In this document: in pieces, positions 51,672 through 62,277 of the stretch
Position numbering within the stretch: position 1 is the first letter of the stretch
How the letters are laid out: each line of letters begins with the position of its first letter
Notes under the pieces: generated by a model
Seen by the model: only the letters and a program-made list of their open reading frames with translations
Database searches by the model: none
What the model was told of the DNA's origin: nothing
Assembly (NCBI GenBank): GCA_047967505.1
Contig: CM106540.1
Strand: one strand, 5' to 3'
DNA: 64,000 nucleotides
Source: Dipteris shenzhenensis
Taxonomy: Eukaryota; Polypodiophyta; Polypodiopsida; Gleicheniales
Made by a program: the position numbers and the translations under genes

Positions 51672-52088
51672 TCATGATAGTTGTTGCGTGTTGGTGTAGA
51701 TGTCGATGTCCAATGTTGATGCCTTCAACTCTCTTTCTTTTTTAAGAAGAGAGGATACACATTCCTCAAACTTTGGATTTGGCAGATTCTTCAAAGTGGT
51801 TGTCAATGTGCTGTACTCTGCAGACATGCTTTTAAGGAGGATTGCAAGTGCATCCTTTTCCCCTACTTTTGCATTTATGCCTTCTAGTTGGGTCATAATG
51901 CTTTTGATTTTGTTGACAAATTGTGCCATTGATTCATTGAAGCTCATGTGCAAACCATAGAATTCAATCTTAAGATGAATTTCTTGGTTTTTGGCTTTTG
52001 CACCAAACATTGTGTTCAACTCATCCCATGCATCTTTGGCATGATCCTTGGAGTCTATATGATGAATTATGTTTGGACCCAAGTGCAA
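51672..52088 (-). pseudogene. gag central part (UBN2-type copia gag)
   Basis: Reads HHIDSKDHAKDAWDELNTMF, then LKIEFYGLHMSFNESMAQFV, then ALAILLKSMSAEYSTLTTTL, the standard helical copia gag domain. It is in the same frame as the upstream ORF; only a TGA (52104-52106) separates them, so the original gag started further upstream. Confidence 0.9.
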
Positions 52089-52103
52089 ACCAATGAGTGA
52101 TAG

Positions 52104-52301
52104 TCATGCTCCGTCTTTTTCCTTCCGGGCATCATTTTGTGGAGTGGGTATGTCTTCTTTTACGGTCTTCCAAAGCTTTTGATGCATCAGAAGATACCTC
52201 ATTTGTGTAGAACAAGTGTGAAATCCTTCCCCGGTGAACTTCTCAACAGTTGGGGTGCGTATTGCCATTGCAAAGGTCTTACCAGTTGAAGATACTTTCA
52301 A
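52104..52301 (-). pseudogene. gag N-terminal part
   Basis: Starts MKVSSTGKTFAMAIRTPTVE, followed by KFTGEGFHTCSTQMRYLLMH and QKLWKTVKED, the copia gag N-terminus with the K-x-x-G-x-x-x-x-x-W-x-x-x-M/L pattern (here Trp is replaced by Cys/Thr). It runs in frame into a TGA and then the central part. Confidence 0.85.
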
Positions 52302-53713
52302 ATCTGGAAGTGTCTAATTGCATACAGAAAATCTGAGTTAACAGGCGTGTAGAGCTCGAAAAATTGGCTATTTTTCCTTTTTGGAGCGGATGCAAATTCT
52401 TTCTGGATTGAGAGTTATGGCTTGTCAAAGTTTTTATGAAGAACGAAGAGGCATGATGATGTGGCACAAGGGGCATTCACATGCTGTAGATACACTGTGC
52501 TTAGCAGGGGCTATGTGCTTAGATGCCACTATGCCACATGGTAACTAACTAAACCAAACTTACAAAGACTTAACCATGGTAAGCTTAGTCTAACCATAAC
52601 CTTAACCTAGGTTACATGCCCCTAACCTCTAGTATGATTCTATTCGCCCCATGGTAGAGATAGAGAGAAGAAGCATGAAGGAGCTTCTTTGTAAAAGCAT
52701 TGGGAGTGAGAACAGCAACAAGGACACGTGTAGCTCTAGACTATCGAGGCGATGGAAGAATTTGGAGGAAAGGTTGGCCATTGTGAGCCGTTAGCTGGTG
52801 ATTAGAGCTGTTGGGTGGCTGAGCCAGTGAGATGTAGCTAGTCCATCATGCTTGGGCATTCTACAGCAGGCTGATGGAGTCGATGTGAAGGGAGCGGTTG
52901 TCGTTCAAAGTAGAGATAGTTGAGTCGTAGGCTATGGCGCCTTCTCTGGTAGTCTGAGGTAGAAGGTCATGGGGTGCAGATGAAGGTTGCAGGAGGTTGG
53001 GAGTCGCTCATTGGCTAGCGCTGGAATTGAAGCTTTGCTACTGGTGGGTTGTTTGGCCATGGTCGGGTGGAGCCATAGTAGGAGCTGGAGTCATAGCAGA
53101 TAAGATGACGAGTGCCTTAGGCACTGATAGGGGCCACTGGCAGAGGTCCGTCGTATATAGGGCGTGCGATGGAGGGATTGATTGAGCCTCTAGGAGTTGT
53201 TGTAGATGAAGGCGTTGTCTAGATCATTGGAGAGCTACTGCCTTAGTCGCCTTGGAGCTTTGCATGCACCACTTTGGATAGTGGTTGTTGAAATCTCGAT
53301 TGGAGATGCCTTTGTTAGCCTTAGATAGAAGCTGTCTTTTGAATAGAGTAGAGCTTGCAATCGAGGGTTGTAGAGTAGGGCGACTTAGAAATCCTTCTCT
53401 TAAGAATAGTCTCTCTCACAATGAAACATGTCTCTTTCTCTCTCTCTCTCGGAATCAAGGAAACCTTTCTCTCTCACAAGAAGCAATGAACCAAATGAAT
53501 AAAAGGAGCTCTCTTGAAGAAAATCTCACAAATCTCTCAATCACGAAGAGAACATAAATCTCTCACAAACTCTCGAAGGAGATGAACGGAAATCCTATGG
53601 ATGGAAATTCTCTCTATCACTCAATGGAAGTGAAAGAACACTCAATCGGTCTCAATCTCTTGGTCACTCTCTCACACTCTCACAAAGATCTCAATGCCTT
53701 AGCAGAAGGCAAG
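52302..53713 (-). other. leader of the gag-only element
   Basis: About 1.4 kb between primer-binding site and gag, with CTCTCT/CTCACAA-rich phrases at 53395-53690. No coding capacity is recognised on either strand. Confidence 0.55.
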
Positions 53714-53728
53714 GGAGCTCTGAGACCA
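53714..53728 (-). promoter_or_regulatory. primer-binding site of the gag-only element
   Basis: On the minus strand TGGTCTCAGAGCT immediately follows the LTR end. It is close to the initiator tRNA-Met complement TGGTATCAGAGC, with one mismatch. Confidence 0.8.
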
Positions 53729-54003
53729 TGTCAAAGTGAGGGATCAAGGAGGATCAAAGCACCACAAGAGCAACATAGGATAGCAAACACTCAATCTATT
53801 GCAAATGTGTAATCAACAATACATGATAGGCTTCTTATATATAGAGAGCCTTTAGAATAGTCAAAACATGTGGGATCCTCTCATCCACATCTCTCCTTGT
53901 GGATATCCTCAATCCACATCTCCACATCCTAGGGTGGCTACTTTATTTCTTTCCTATACCATACCTTAGCCTTTAATTTATGTGCTCATGGCACCATTCA
54001 ACA
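53729..54003 (-). repeat. 5' LTR of the gag-only element
   Basis: 275 bp partner of 51009-51304. The last ten bases (CCATTCAACA on the plus strand) could alternatively be gypsy coding sequence (they read PFN in the protease frame), which would put the boundary at 53993. Confidence 0.85.
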
Positions 54004-54344
54004 TCCACCTAGACAACCACACTAAAATGAAGGCACTGGGCATCGTTGACAATGTGCCAAAAAAATTTGATGGAGTCAGGTTCACTCTCCAATTTACTAT
54101 CTTGGATCTTCCCAAGGGATCCACACCATATCAGATATTGTGGGGAAGACCATGGCTTCGGGAAGCTTTGGTACTCCATGATTGGGGCATTGATCGGATC
54201 ACAATCCAAAACAGAGAAACCGCTCTCAAAATCAATTTGGGAATAGGGGAAATAAAACCCACTATTCCTAGAAATAATGAAGACACTTCTTCCACTACAG
54301 CCACTATACACAAAGTGACATCAACAAGCATTGGCCACAATTGA
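54004..54344 (+). pseudogene. gypsy protease, second half
   Basis: Reads NHTKMKALGIVDNVPKKFDG, then RFTLQFTILDLP and YQILWGRPWLR; the last is the conserved ILGRPWL end of gypsy proteases (here ILWGRPWLR). It continues the protease interrupted at 51008. Confidence 0.8.
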
Positions 54345-54441
54345 TAACTGTAAGACAACACATCCAATGTTGCTAGATGTGGATGCACAAATGATCCAAC
54401 TAGAAGCACCAATTTGGGATGAAGAATAAGAAGAGGTCGAA

Positions 54442-55290
54442 GTGCCATTCTTCATGGCAAATGTCAAGTGGGACAGTGATCTTAAAGAGGCCATAATTGA
54501 AGGTTACGGTGCAAACTTTGATTGGGACCTAGAAACAAAAGCTGATAATGCCACATTGGATGATCAAGTATTTGATAATGACTTAGCAATCCTGCAGGCA
54601 CTCATGGTTATAGAATACCCCAAGATAGACCCTCTAGCACTAGCGAATAGTATTTGGTCAAGGAAAAAGGAGGGTGTGCAATGCCAAAGGCCAAGATAGA
54701 GCACTTTAATGAATTCAAAAGAATGCAAACCAGAGTGGTGGAGTTGTATTTGACAAAGCCCACAAAAGCACCTGAGTCCCCAAATTTTGAATGGGATCCT
54801 AAAGGGCATGCAGGTGCATGTATGGCCAAAGAACTACTCTTGTGGAAGTGAGACTCCTATTGGAAATCCAATACTAGTCTCACAAAGTAGAAAGCTTTGC
54901 AATGTGAGAATGAAGAGTGAAATGGTGAATACTCACACAAAAAAAGAGCAAGTGTACACAACTGAATTGGACCAAACATCTTCCACAACATCTAGTGGAT
55001 CTAGTGGCCAAGCAAGCACCTTAAAGTGCCATGATGGCCGAAGGGAAGTTCCTAATTACTTCAAAAACTACACCAGGGAAGAGGCAACAATAGCAATGCC
55101 CAGGCCAGTTAGGGAATCAGAGCTCATAGTAACAGAGAATATTGAGGATACCCCAATGTATGAAGGACGAGCCAAGATAAGAAAATTGGATCTCACCTTG
55201 GATGGAGAAGAAGAAAAGCTTGTATACATCGGTGAACAACTCACTCTAGAAGAAGAAAAAGAATTAAAAGCATTGCTTATGGGAATCACA
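54442..55290 (+). pseudogene. gypsy protease-to-RT linker
   Basis: Fragments in two alternating frames: MPFFMANVKWDSDLKEAIIE, then AMPKAKIEHFNEFKRMQTRV, then EEKLVYIGEQLTLEEEKELK, which corresponds to the region just before the gypsy RT. The RT proper should follow ALLMGI but is missing; the frame jumps directly to the end of RNase H. Confidence 0.6.
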
Positions 55291-55413
55291 ACAAAAAGAG
55301 AAGCTTTGGCAATAATCTATAGTGTGAAGCAATTTCGACACTATCTATTGGCTACTAACTTTATCTTCTACACAGTGGCATCATGCCTTATTTTACCTTG
55401 TGAATCGGCTTAA
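55291..55413 (+). pseudogene. gypsy RNase H end, first copy
   Basis: REALAIIYSVKQFRHYLLAT, then NFIFYT, joined in frame to the pre-RT linker. The same segment appears again at about 55639. The join marks a deletion of the whole RT core together with a local duplication. Confidence 0.75.
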
Positions 55414-55434
55414 TCTAGATAGACAAATGCAAAC

Positions 55435-55760
55435 AAGCATTTGAAACCCTCACGTGGAGATTGATCACAGCCCCTGTTCTAATGACCAAATTGGGACATA
55501 GAATTTCATGTACATACTGATGGTTCCGATTATGCAGTAGGGAGTATGTTATGTCAACCTGGCAAACACAACAAAGACTACCCAATATCCTTTGCAAGTA
55601 GATAGCTAAATGATAGTGAGGTGAATCACACCACAACAGAAAGAGAATCCTTAGCAATGATCTACGGTGTGAAGAAACTTTGAGACTATCCATTGGCTAC
55701 TAAATTTATCTCTTACACAGATCATCAAGCCTATTATATCTTGTGAATCGGCCATGTAGT
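55435..55760 (+). pseudogene. gypsy RT thumb / RNase H
   Basis: Frames read KQAFETLTWRLITAPVLM (the usual F-x-x-L-K-x-x-L-x-x-A-P-V-L block), then IEFHVHTDGSDYAVGSMLCQ, then RESLAMIYGVKKL and YPLATKFISYTDHQA. Two stops and one frameshift interrupt it. Confidence 0.8.
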
Positions 55761-56238
55761 GGTGAGAAAAGGAGCTCAACATTACATTGCAGATCACATG
55801 TCACGATTGAGGATAGGAGAAGGGCCAGAAGGAATAAAAGATGATCTACCAGATGCTGCACTATTTCAATTTGATGTTGTGCCTGATTGGTATGTAGACA
55901 TCATTGGGTATGTAATGGGAGGAAGAAGACGCCCTGAAATGACATCAATGGATGTTAGAATTTTAATTCTAAAAGTTGCACTTTATCAACTCATTGTAGG
56001 ACAACTATACAAGATGGGCAAGGACCAGGTTTTAAGGAGATTTGTAATGCCACATGAGATCATGCCAATCCTCAGTGAAGTCCATGAAGTCCATGAAGGC
56101 ATTGCTGGAGGAAACTTCCAAGGTGAAGCAATAGCAAGAAAAATCCTCCTTGCAAGCTACTGGTGGCCAACACTTTGGGCAGATTCCTATCAATATGTCA
56201 AAAGATGTGATGTATGCCAACGAGCTACTAAACCATAA
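55759..56238 (+). pseudogene. gypsy connection and integrase HHCC domain
   Basis: 159 codons. AQHYIADHMSRL is the usual end of RNase H (N-x-x-A-D-x-L-S-R-L type). Further on, HEIMPILSEVHEVHEGIAGG, YWWPTLWADSYQYVKRCDVC and QRATKP form the H-H-C-C zinc domain with Cys spacing C-x2-C. It ends at TAA right before the integrase core. Confidence 0.85.
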
Positions 56239-56719
56239 CACAAGGACTTCAAAAACCATTTGAAAAATGAGGGATTAATTTTGTGGGTCCCATACATCCA
56301 ATAGCAAAGGGAACATAGGCACGCTACATCATTGTGGCCACTGATTACTTTACCAAATGGCTTGAATCTAAAGTAGTCAAAAAGGCAAATTCTAGAAGCA
56401 CATCAACGTTCTTATATGAGAATGTGATCACTTGATTTAGATGTCCCATCGAAATTGTGTCAGATAGAGGCACATATTTTGTCAATGAGGTTATCCCCAA
56501 GAACCCTTTTCTGGCTTTATGGTGTTCCATAGAAAAACCACACCCTACTACCCCCAAGGGAATGGACAAGCCGATGAATCCACCAATAGAATATTATGCA
56601 TTGTCCTCACCAAGATAGTAGAACCAAAGCATTCTGATTGGGTAGAGAAACTAAATGTAACCTTATGGGCATACTGAACCACACTCAAGGTCAGTATAGA
56701 AAATATACCTTTTTACTTA
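56239..56719 (+). pseudogene. gypsy integrase core, broken
   Basis: NFVGPIHPIAKGT, ARYIIVATDYFTKWLESKVV and PIEIVSDRGTYFVNE carry the first two catalytic Asp residues (ATDYFTKW and SDRGTYF). The Glu-bearing segment after them is scrambled by a frameshift (ECPTPKGM...). Confidence 0.8.
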
Positions 56720-57268
56720 GTGTACAGGCTTGAAGCTATGGTCCCACTAGGGTTTGTAATACCAAGCCTATGCATAGCAGTACAGGAACGAATGGGAGAT
56801 CATGCATCCTTGAAAGAAACACTCTATCAATTTGAGAAGCATACAAAGACTACATTAGTCGCCTACCATGTCATGACAATAGAAAAACAAAGAAGGAAGG
56901 CATGGCTTGATAGAAACCTTAAAGACATAGACATCAAGGAAGGTGACCTAGTCTTGCTCTACAATGCCAAGATCCATAAGGGAAAGCTCAAATATCTAGG
57001 TCAAGGACCTTATAGAGTCAAGAAGATTCCAATTGGAGATGTGTTGCTAGAAACTCTAGATGGAGTCCAATTCACCACGACAATCAATGGGAGCAGATTA
57101 AAGCATTATTACATCAACACGCAAGCTGTCCTTGACAATAATGAGGATTTGGGAACCCCAAACCTCTCCCAGCTAGCACTAGATTGTATCACGAGCACCC
57201 ACTGGCATATGTACATTTTTGCACATATAGGTAGATTGAATCGATCTCAACCTAGGGCTCTAAAGTAA
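56720..57268 (+). pseudogene. gypsy integrase C-terminal region
   Basis: An uninterrupted 182-codon frame: KQRRKAWLDRNLKDIDIKEG, DLVLLYNAKIHKGKLKYLGQ and GPYRVKKIPIGDVLLETLDG, the usual GPY/F module after the integrase core, then HYYINTQ. No chromodomain follows, which fits the Athila/Tat side rather than chromoviruses. Confidence 0.85.
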
Positions 57269-57363
57269 TGCCTGAGTCCTAGCTGCCCTATGAACTCCTT
57301 AGAAACTTAAGCATATAGGAGGAATTCTCACCTCTCTAGTCATTCATAGAGCACTCACACGTT

Positions 57364-57687
57364 TTGAGCACCATGAATAAATTGCACAAATTAAATCCCC
57401 AAGAAACACTTGCTTTCATATCCACACAAGACAGTGAATTGTTTTGCCCACTCATAAAAGAAACATGCACTGATGGCACATGGTACTCTTCTCACATGGC
57501 ACTATTGGCACATGGTATTGCCAAATTGGAAGCTAATTCATGTGTGAAATGCCATGCTAAAGACAATGCGACAAGATGGGAAAAAGGCCTAGCACTCCAT
57601 CGGCAAAGCAATATAATGTCAAATGGCCCAAACCTCAACATTGACAGCCCTGCCCAAATCACTGACCTAAAGAAGGACAAGCTCTAG
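57364..57687 (+). pseudogene. ORF after gypsy pol, unidentified
   Basis: 107 codons, MSTMNKLHKLNPQETLAFIS onward, with a C-x-K-C pair (SCVKCHAKD). Neither a chromodomain nor an LTR. It belongs to the region between pol and the expected 3' LTR. Confidence 0.4.
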
Positions 57688-57719
57688 AATACCAAATCAA
57701 CCATTAACCCCAAAGTGAC

Positions 57720-58590
57720 CATGGATGGTAATTATGGATGGTGACAGTGATGCAGAAATTGATGCATGACGCCAAGGAGAGTTGCAGCATGACAGGGAGA
57801 TAAGGGAACAAGATGCGGAATTGTCAACTATACAGGATGTAGTCTCAGATCAGCTTGATGCCCAAGCCAACAAGGACCCAACAATAGAGAGAGCAATACA
57901 GCTTGTATGGCCACACATCACAACGTACAACATATCAGCTGATGCACGTAACTTTTTGTAGGCCAAGGGCCTAGGGACGTTTTTTGAAAAGCTACAATCC
58001 TTCTTACCAACACCTACTATGACAGAGTATGTAATTCAATTCATTACCTCATATCAAAGCAAGGAGTTGGAGAAGGTAAAGTATGGCACCATCAGGCATA
58101 ATCAAAATCCTATCCAAATCTACCTCAGTAGATCTACAATCAAGGAAGCTTTCTCATTTCAAAAGCCACAAGAAGACTATCCAATGAAACATTTGGATGC
58201 AAGGTTCTCAGAAAGTCAAAAATTGTTCCCACCTAGCACAAAGTCCCAATGCAATGGAATACACCATGATATGATTCTAGAACCAGTATGCCAAGCAGCC
58301 AAGTTTATGGCCGAAATGCTCAATCATACAAGAGTGAGAAAACACCTTATGTCCATAAAAACTCGTACATTTCTTGGCATGGACAAAGAATAGGATTGGG
58401 GTCAACACATATCCTTATTACTAATAAAATATGTAACTACAAACCATAATGGTAAGAGTTACATTGCCCATCTATTGGCCATTATCATTGGATATGAATA
58501 CAGCAACAAGAAGAGGTCTTTGCACCCCTCTCACCCCAAGAAATGGAGGACTTTGATGCATTTCTTTTATATCCTGAATGAGAAATGGAG
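57720..58590 (+). pseudogene. ORF in the env position of the gypsy element
   Basis: One frame reads nearly 290 codons with a few stops. Segments are QLVWPHITTYNISADARNFL, FEKLQSFLPTPTMTEYVIQF, VKYGTIRHNQNPIQIYLSRS and CNGIHHDMILEPVCQAAKFM. The longest stop-free part is 58019-58393. The F-Y/I-x...V-x-G/N...I-x-x-F pattern loosely recalls the putative plant transposon protein found in Athila-like elements. There is no signal peptide or membrane segment, so a true envelope function is not supported. Confidence 0.45.
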
Positions 58591-58958
58591 ACCCAACCTG
58601 CACTCAATGTGGATGTGAGCTCAAAGTAAAGTTTTTACTCCAACTATAGACTAAACTTGTTACATGACAAAGCCTCATGAAGGCATCAAACAAAATCTTG
58701 ACTCTCTTGAGTTTTTTGTGTCATGGTCATAAAATCATCAGCAAAAACTATGAATAGAACTATTTCCTTGAGGGAAGCATCAATGCTAGAATCATCCATC
58801 TACACACTTCTTGAGAAGTCTTATCAAGGGACTATACTTAGGTCAAAGAGGAGTAGGGCAAGGGAGCACTTTTGCCTCTTGTACAGCCTAAGAGAGCATC
58901 CCCCAAAGTTTCCCTACTCTGGGATAGGTGACAAACTTCTCTTGAGGCCCTAGAGCTG
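58591..58958. other. spacer between gypsy remnant and next LTR
   Basis: No feature is recognised. It may contain the decayed 3' end of the preceding element. Confidence 0.4.
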
Positions 58959-59125
58959 TGTTGGGGGTAAAGTCCAATGCCCTAGGTTCATACCCTTGCA
59001 TACACAAATCATTCTTCTTAATAAGAACTTCAGACTGATAAGGGTGAGTGAGCACCCACCACATACTATGTTATTGACTCTCAACTCTCTCTCCTTTGCT
59101 CTTGGTTCTCTTTCTCCTTGCAACA
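58959..59125 (+). repeat. 5' LTR of a second gypsy-type element
   Basis: 167 bp from TGTTGGGGGTAAAG to CTTGCAACA, bounded TG...CA and followed after two bases by a primer-binding site. Start and spacing parallel those of the copia LTR at 12677, but the rest is unrelated. No partner LTR lies within the window. Confidence 0.7.
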
Positions 59126-59127
59126 AC

Positions 59128-59139
59128 TGGTATTAGAGC
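59128..59139 (+). promoter_or_regulatory. primer-binding site
   Basis: TGGTATTAGAGC, one mismatch to the initiator tRNA-Met complement, two bases after the LTR. Confidence 0.75.
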
Positions 59140-59355
59140 TTGGTTGAGCTTGGTGGAGTGTGGCCAACAAGGAGAGAGCCTGGTGGAGCTTCAAGTTGTG
59201 CATCCCAAGAGTAGGAGCGGCCTGTAGATTTCCTGGAGCTGGAAATCAGATCTTGAAGAAAGAGGCAAAGCTGCTTGTATAGGAAGAAAGGGGCAAATCA
59301 CTTTTCTTGGTATTTCCTGTGGGCATTTCCTATGTGCAAGAGCTTGAGTAAACAT

Positions 59356-59713
59356 AGAGGGGGTAGAGGACTCCCCCACTATAGGGACAAAAGAGACAAA
59401 GACTCCAAGTGAACTAGAAGACCACTCAAGACACAAAAATCAAAGGTTTCCCTTGAAAATTACAGGCTTGGTCGACGTGAATTTTTTGGTCGGAGGCAAG
59501 TTGATGAACTCACAAATGCAGGTGATGCATTGACAGAGGGGTAAGAGGACTCCCCCCACTATAGGGACAAAAGAGACAAAGACTCCAAGTGAACTAGAAG
59601 ACCACTCAAGACACAAAAATCAAAGGTTTCCCTTGAAAATTGCAGGCTTGGTCAACGTGAATTTTTTGGTTGGAGGCAGTCGATGAACTCACAGATGTAG
59701 GTGCTGCATTGAT
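59356..59713. repeat. 179-bp tandem duplication in the leader
   Basis: Two almost identical units start at 59356 and 59535 with AGAGGGGGTAGAGGACTCCC and AGAGGGGTAAGAGGACTCCC. They contain CCACTATAGGGACAAAAGAG and GTGAATTTTTTGGT. High identity suggests a recent duplication. Confidence 0.93.
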
Positions 59714-60029
59714 AGAGGCCCGTATGAAGGTTGCAGACGCCAGTCTATAGTAGCCTGTGAGCTACAGACTCGGAAGCATAGCAAAAAAGGACCCGATGTG
59801 TCACATTTTGCCAACTGAAGAAAGCAACAACAAACCCACATGCCTGTCGTTTGCAGGATGAGAAGGGTGGCTTCATGATCAGTGCAGCAACCTTCCCAGG
59901 AGTATGCAATAGCCTGTTTGCTATACAATTGTGTGAGGAAGGTTGAAGGAGCCGGTTCCAGGGAAACAACGTTGAACCTATTTGCTTGGTAGACTAGGGC
60001 AACGATAGAGCCTCAAATGCCAACCCCAA

Positions 60030-61194
60030 CCACAGATATCGGAAGCAATACTCAGGGAACCAAGTCCCACGATATCTACTGGCAATCAACCCCCATCGTC
60101 CCAATTCTTTGATGATAGACAATCCTATGCGGATGGATTTGGACCCAGTTTCTCACAAGGTTCCCAAATGCTAGAACAAATGGGGCAGAGGAGTAACCTT
60201 AAAGGCCCGCAATTAAGACCCTCCACCTTGAAAGCCCCTATGATTCCTCCTTGGCAACAAAACATGGGAGATATTCCCTACCCAACAACCACCCCTTATA
60301 GGCCTATGCCTGTAGAGAACATACCACTCCCTAGAGGACCTCTAGTCCCAACCTGTTAGGCCCAACCCCCCAAGTCACAATGCAAATGCCTAGTGGGCCA
60401 GGGCCATCGAATCCCAACTTTGTGCCATCAAATCCATGGAACCCTTTATCAGGAACACCAATGTATGGGATGGGGCCCACCATTCCACAACCTCCTCCTA
60501 TATCACAAACGGTACTTATGAACGAGGCTATGAGAACACTAGTGCAAGCGCTAGGAAGGGGTGCTCCAACGCCACTTTCAACTTTTCCAAGAAGGGATAC
60601 CAACCCCTGAAGGAGAAAGCATGTCACAATCTCCAAGCTAATCACCAAGTTTGTAGGAAAAGGAGACCCAGACTCCCATGTTGAGAGATTTGAACAAATA
60701 TGTGAAAGATTTGGTGATATTGGACATCTAGACAAGACCAATGTTTTTGGATTAAGTCTTGATGGCAAGGCTCGACAATGGTTCAGAGCCTTAAGCCCTG
60801 AGAAGAAAATAAATTGGGACATGTTGCGTAAATATTTAATTGTGTGGTTTTGTCCCCAGTGGTCCCAAGTGGAGCCGATTAACTAGATTTATGAGGTGAG
60901 GCAAAAGGATATTGAGTCCTTAAGAGTATATCGCCAGGATTAGACATTTGAACTCACAATGTGAACCCCACGAGAGGATGCGATGCATAGTTTTTGCCAC
61001 ACTTCCTCATAGGGTTAGGGGATGCTAAGATGCATGATCATCTATTTGCTATGAACACATCGTTTGAGCTATGCAGCAAGACGGCGATACACCTCGGGGA
61101 TAACGTGAGGGAGAAACCCAAAAATGATAAATCCTTAGCTTCCTCTTATATGTCCATCCCAGATAGCAAAGGCTTCAAACTTAGAAGCAACTAA
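60030..61194 (+). pseudogene. gypsy gag remnant
   Basis: A Pro/Asn/Met-rich N-terminal part (PSGPGPSNPNFVPSNPWNPL and neighbours, several frames) precedes the retrotransposon gag domain: KLITKFVGKGDPDSHVERFE, QICERFGDIGHLDKTNVFGL, SLDGKARQWFRALSPEKKIN and WDMLRKYLIVWFCPQW. The A-x-x-W-F motif is diagnostic. Stops follow soon after, and no protease or RT is found in the rest of the window. Confidence 0.8.
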
Positions 61195-62277
61195 GGATGC
61201 AAGCATGACGAATCATAGTGTATCACCCTATTAAACCCTTTACTTGCACTCAAATCCCTTCCTGGCTTCTTTCATGATGTGTGCTCTCATCTAAACTTTG
61301 ATTCCCACCCTTTCTTTGACCACAATTCTCATAGTTATTGTGTATATTTTCACAAACACTTTCCAAGAATCAAAATATAAAAATCTTTGCTTGAGGCTAA
61401 CTTTCTCCTTGATGAAAATAACTAGCTATCCAACCATGTATACATTGCTAGTTTACATAAAGCTTCCCAAACCCCTATCACCATTCACGAATTTCTAGTT
61501 TTTAGAGATTAGCTTTAAATAGTGTTCATTCATTGCCTATCCCACCTCTCCTTTTGATACTCTATCCTCCATCGCTCACTCCCTAGATAACTTTGAATTC
61601 CCTCATTCCTTTCAATAATCTCCATTTTCTCAATGTGTGCATTTACAACGCACATAAACACAACAACTACTTGTCTCACCAATGCACATAATTGTGTCTT
61701 TTCATCCCTTATTGACCTCATCTCTTCTCTCCTTAAATAAATTAAATATCGAGGTGCTAGTTGCATAAAATATTACATTGAATCATTTATATCCTATCGT
61801 AAATTCATTTTGATAATATTGTAGCACAATAGTTTTTGTACAAGTATTTCAAAAATATTGGAGCAGAATGTTCTTTGTACAAATTTTTAGTTGTAACATT
61901 AAACAATCGAATCCATCAACACTCAAGTCCATTACAACGACTACCATACATCTAACACAATGAAGACAAACAAAGAGAGAATAAGATATGAACTAAAGCA
62001 CAACCCATAAGCCATACATCTTAAGACACTACATAACCTATGTTGCCTTCCTGAGGAGACAAAGGCACATGTGGAAGCACTTTCACACTTGAGCGGAGTG
62101 GGCATTAGAATGAGACGGTGATCCCAAAGTCATGGTGGGAGGTGTCTATGCAAGGCAACAGACCCACCCCGTTGGTAGGAATAGTTCTCTAAGACCAAAG
62201 TACCCCTCAGGGTTCAGTTTTTGTAATAGCCCCTTGGTTCTTTCCACTGCACATACTATAGGGTCAGGACAAGGGGC
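61195..62277. other. A-T-rich spacer, nothing recognised
   Basis: Low-complexity A-T-rich sequence. No ORF or repeat is supported. Confidence 0.5.

Larger units (their letters stand above)
51009..54003 (-). mobile_element. gag-only LTR retrotransposon (TR-GAG-like), nested in the gypsy protease
   Basis: A 3.0-kb minus-strand element with two LTRs of about 275-296 bp, a primer-binding site next to the 5' LTR (53729-54003), a leader of about 1.4 kb, a gag gene (52301 to 51458), then only about 145 bp, a polypurine tract and the 3' LTR (51009-51304). No protease, integrase or RT sequence is present. This is the layout of TR-GAG/large-derivative non-autonomous copia-type elements that rely on a partner for pol. 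The right end could be at 53993 instead of 54003, and I see no clear target-site duplication. The gag frame has one nonsense codon and one frameshift. Confidence 0.8.
50466..58590 (+). mobile_element. decayed Ty3-gypsy element, split by a nested LTR element
   Basis: Order on the plus strand: an unidentified gag-side ORF, the first half of the protease (to 51008), the nested minus-strand element (51009-54003), the second half of the protease, a linker, a deletion of the RT core, RNase H, integrase HHCC and core, integrase C-terminus (to 57268), then a further ORF region (57720-58590). Multiple stops and frameshifts are present. No flanking LTRs of this element were recognised. The order is that of the Athila/Tat side of the gypsy superfamily, which often carries an extra ORF after pol. 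Confidence 0.8.

Noticed and set aside
57364-58590. Viral envelope gene
   Set aside because: Position alone suggests env, but there is no signal peptide, membrane anchor or fusion-like segment, so only an unidentified ORF is reported.
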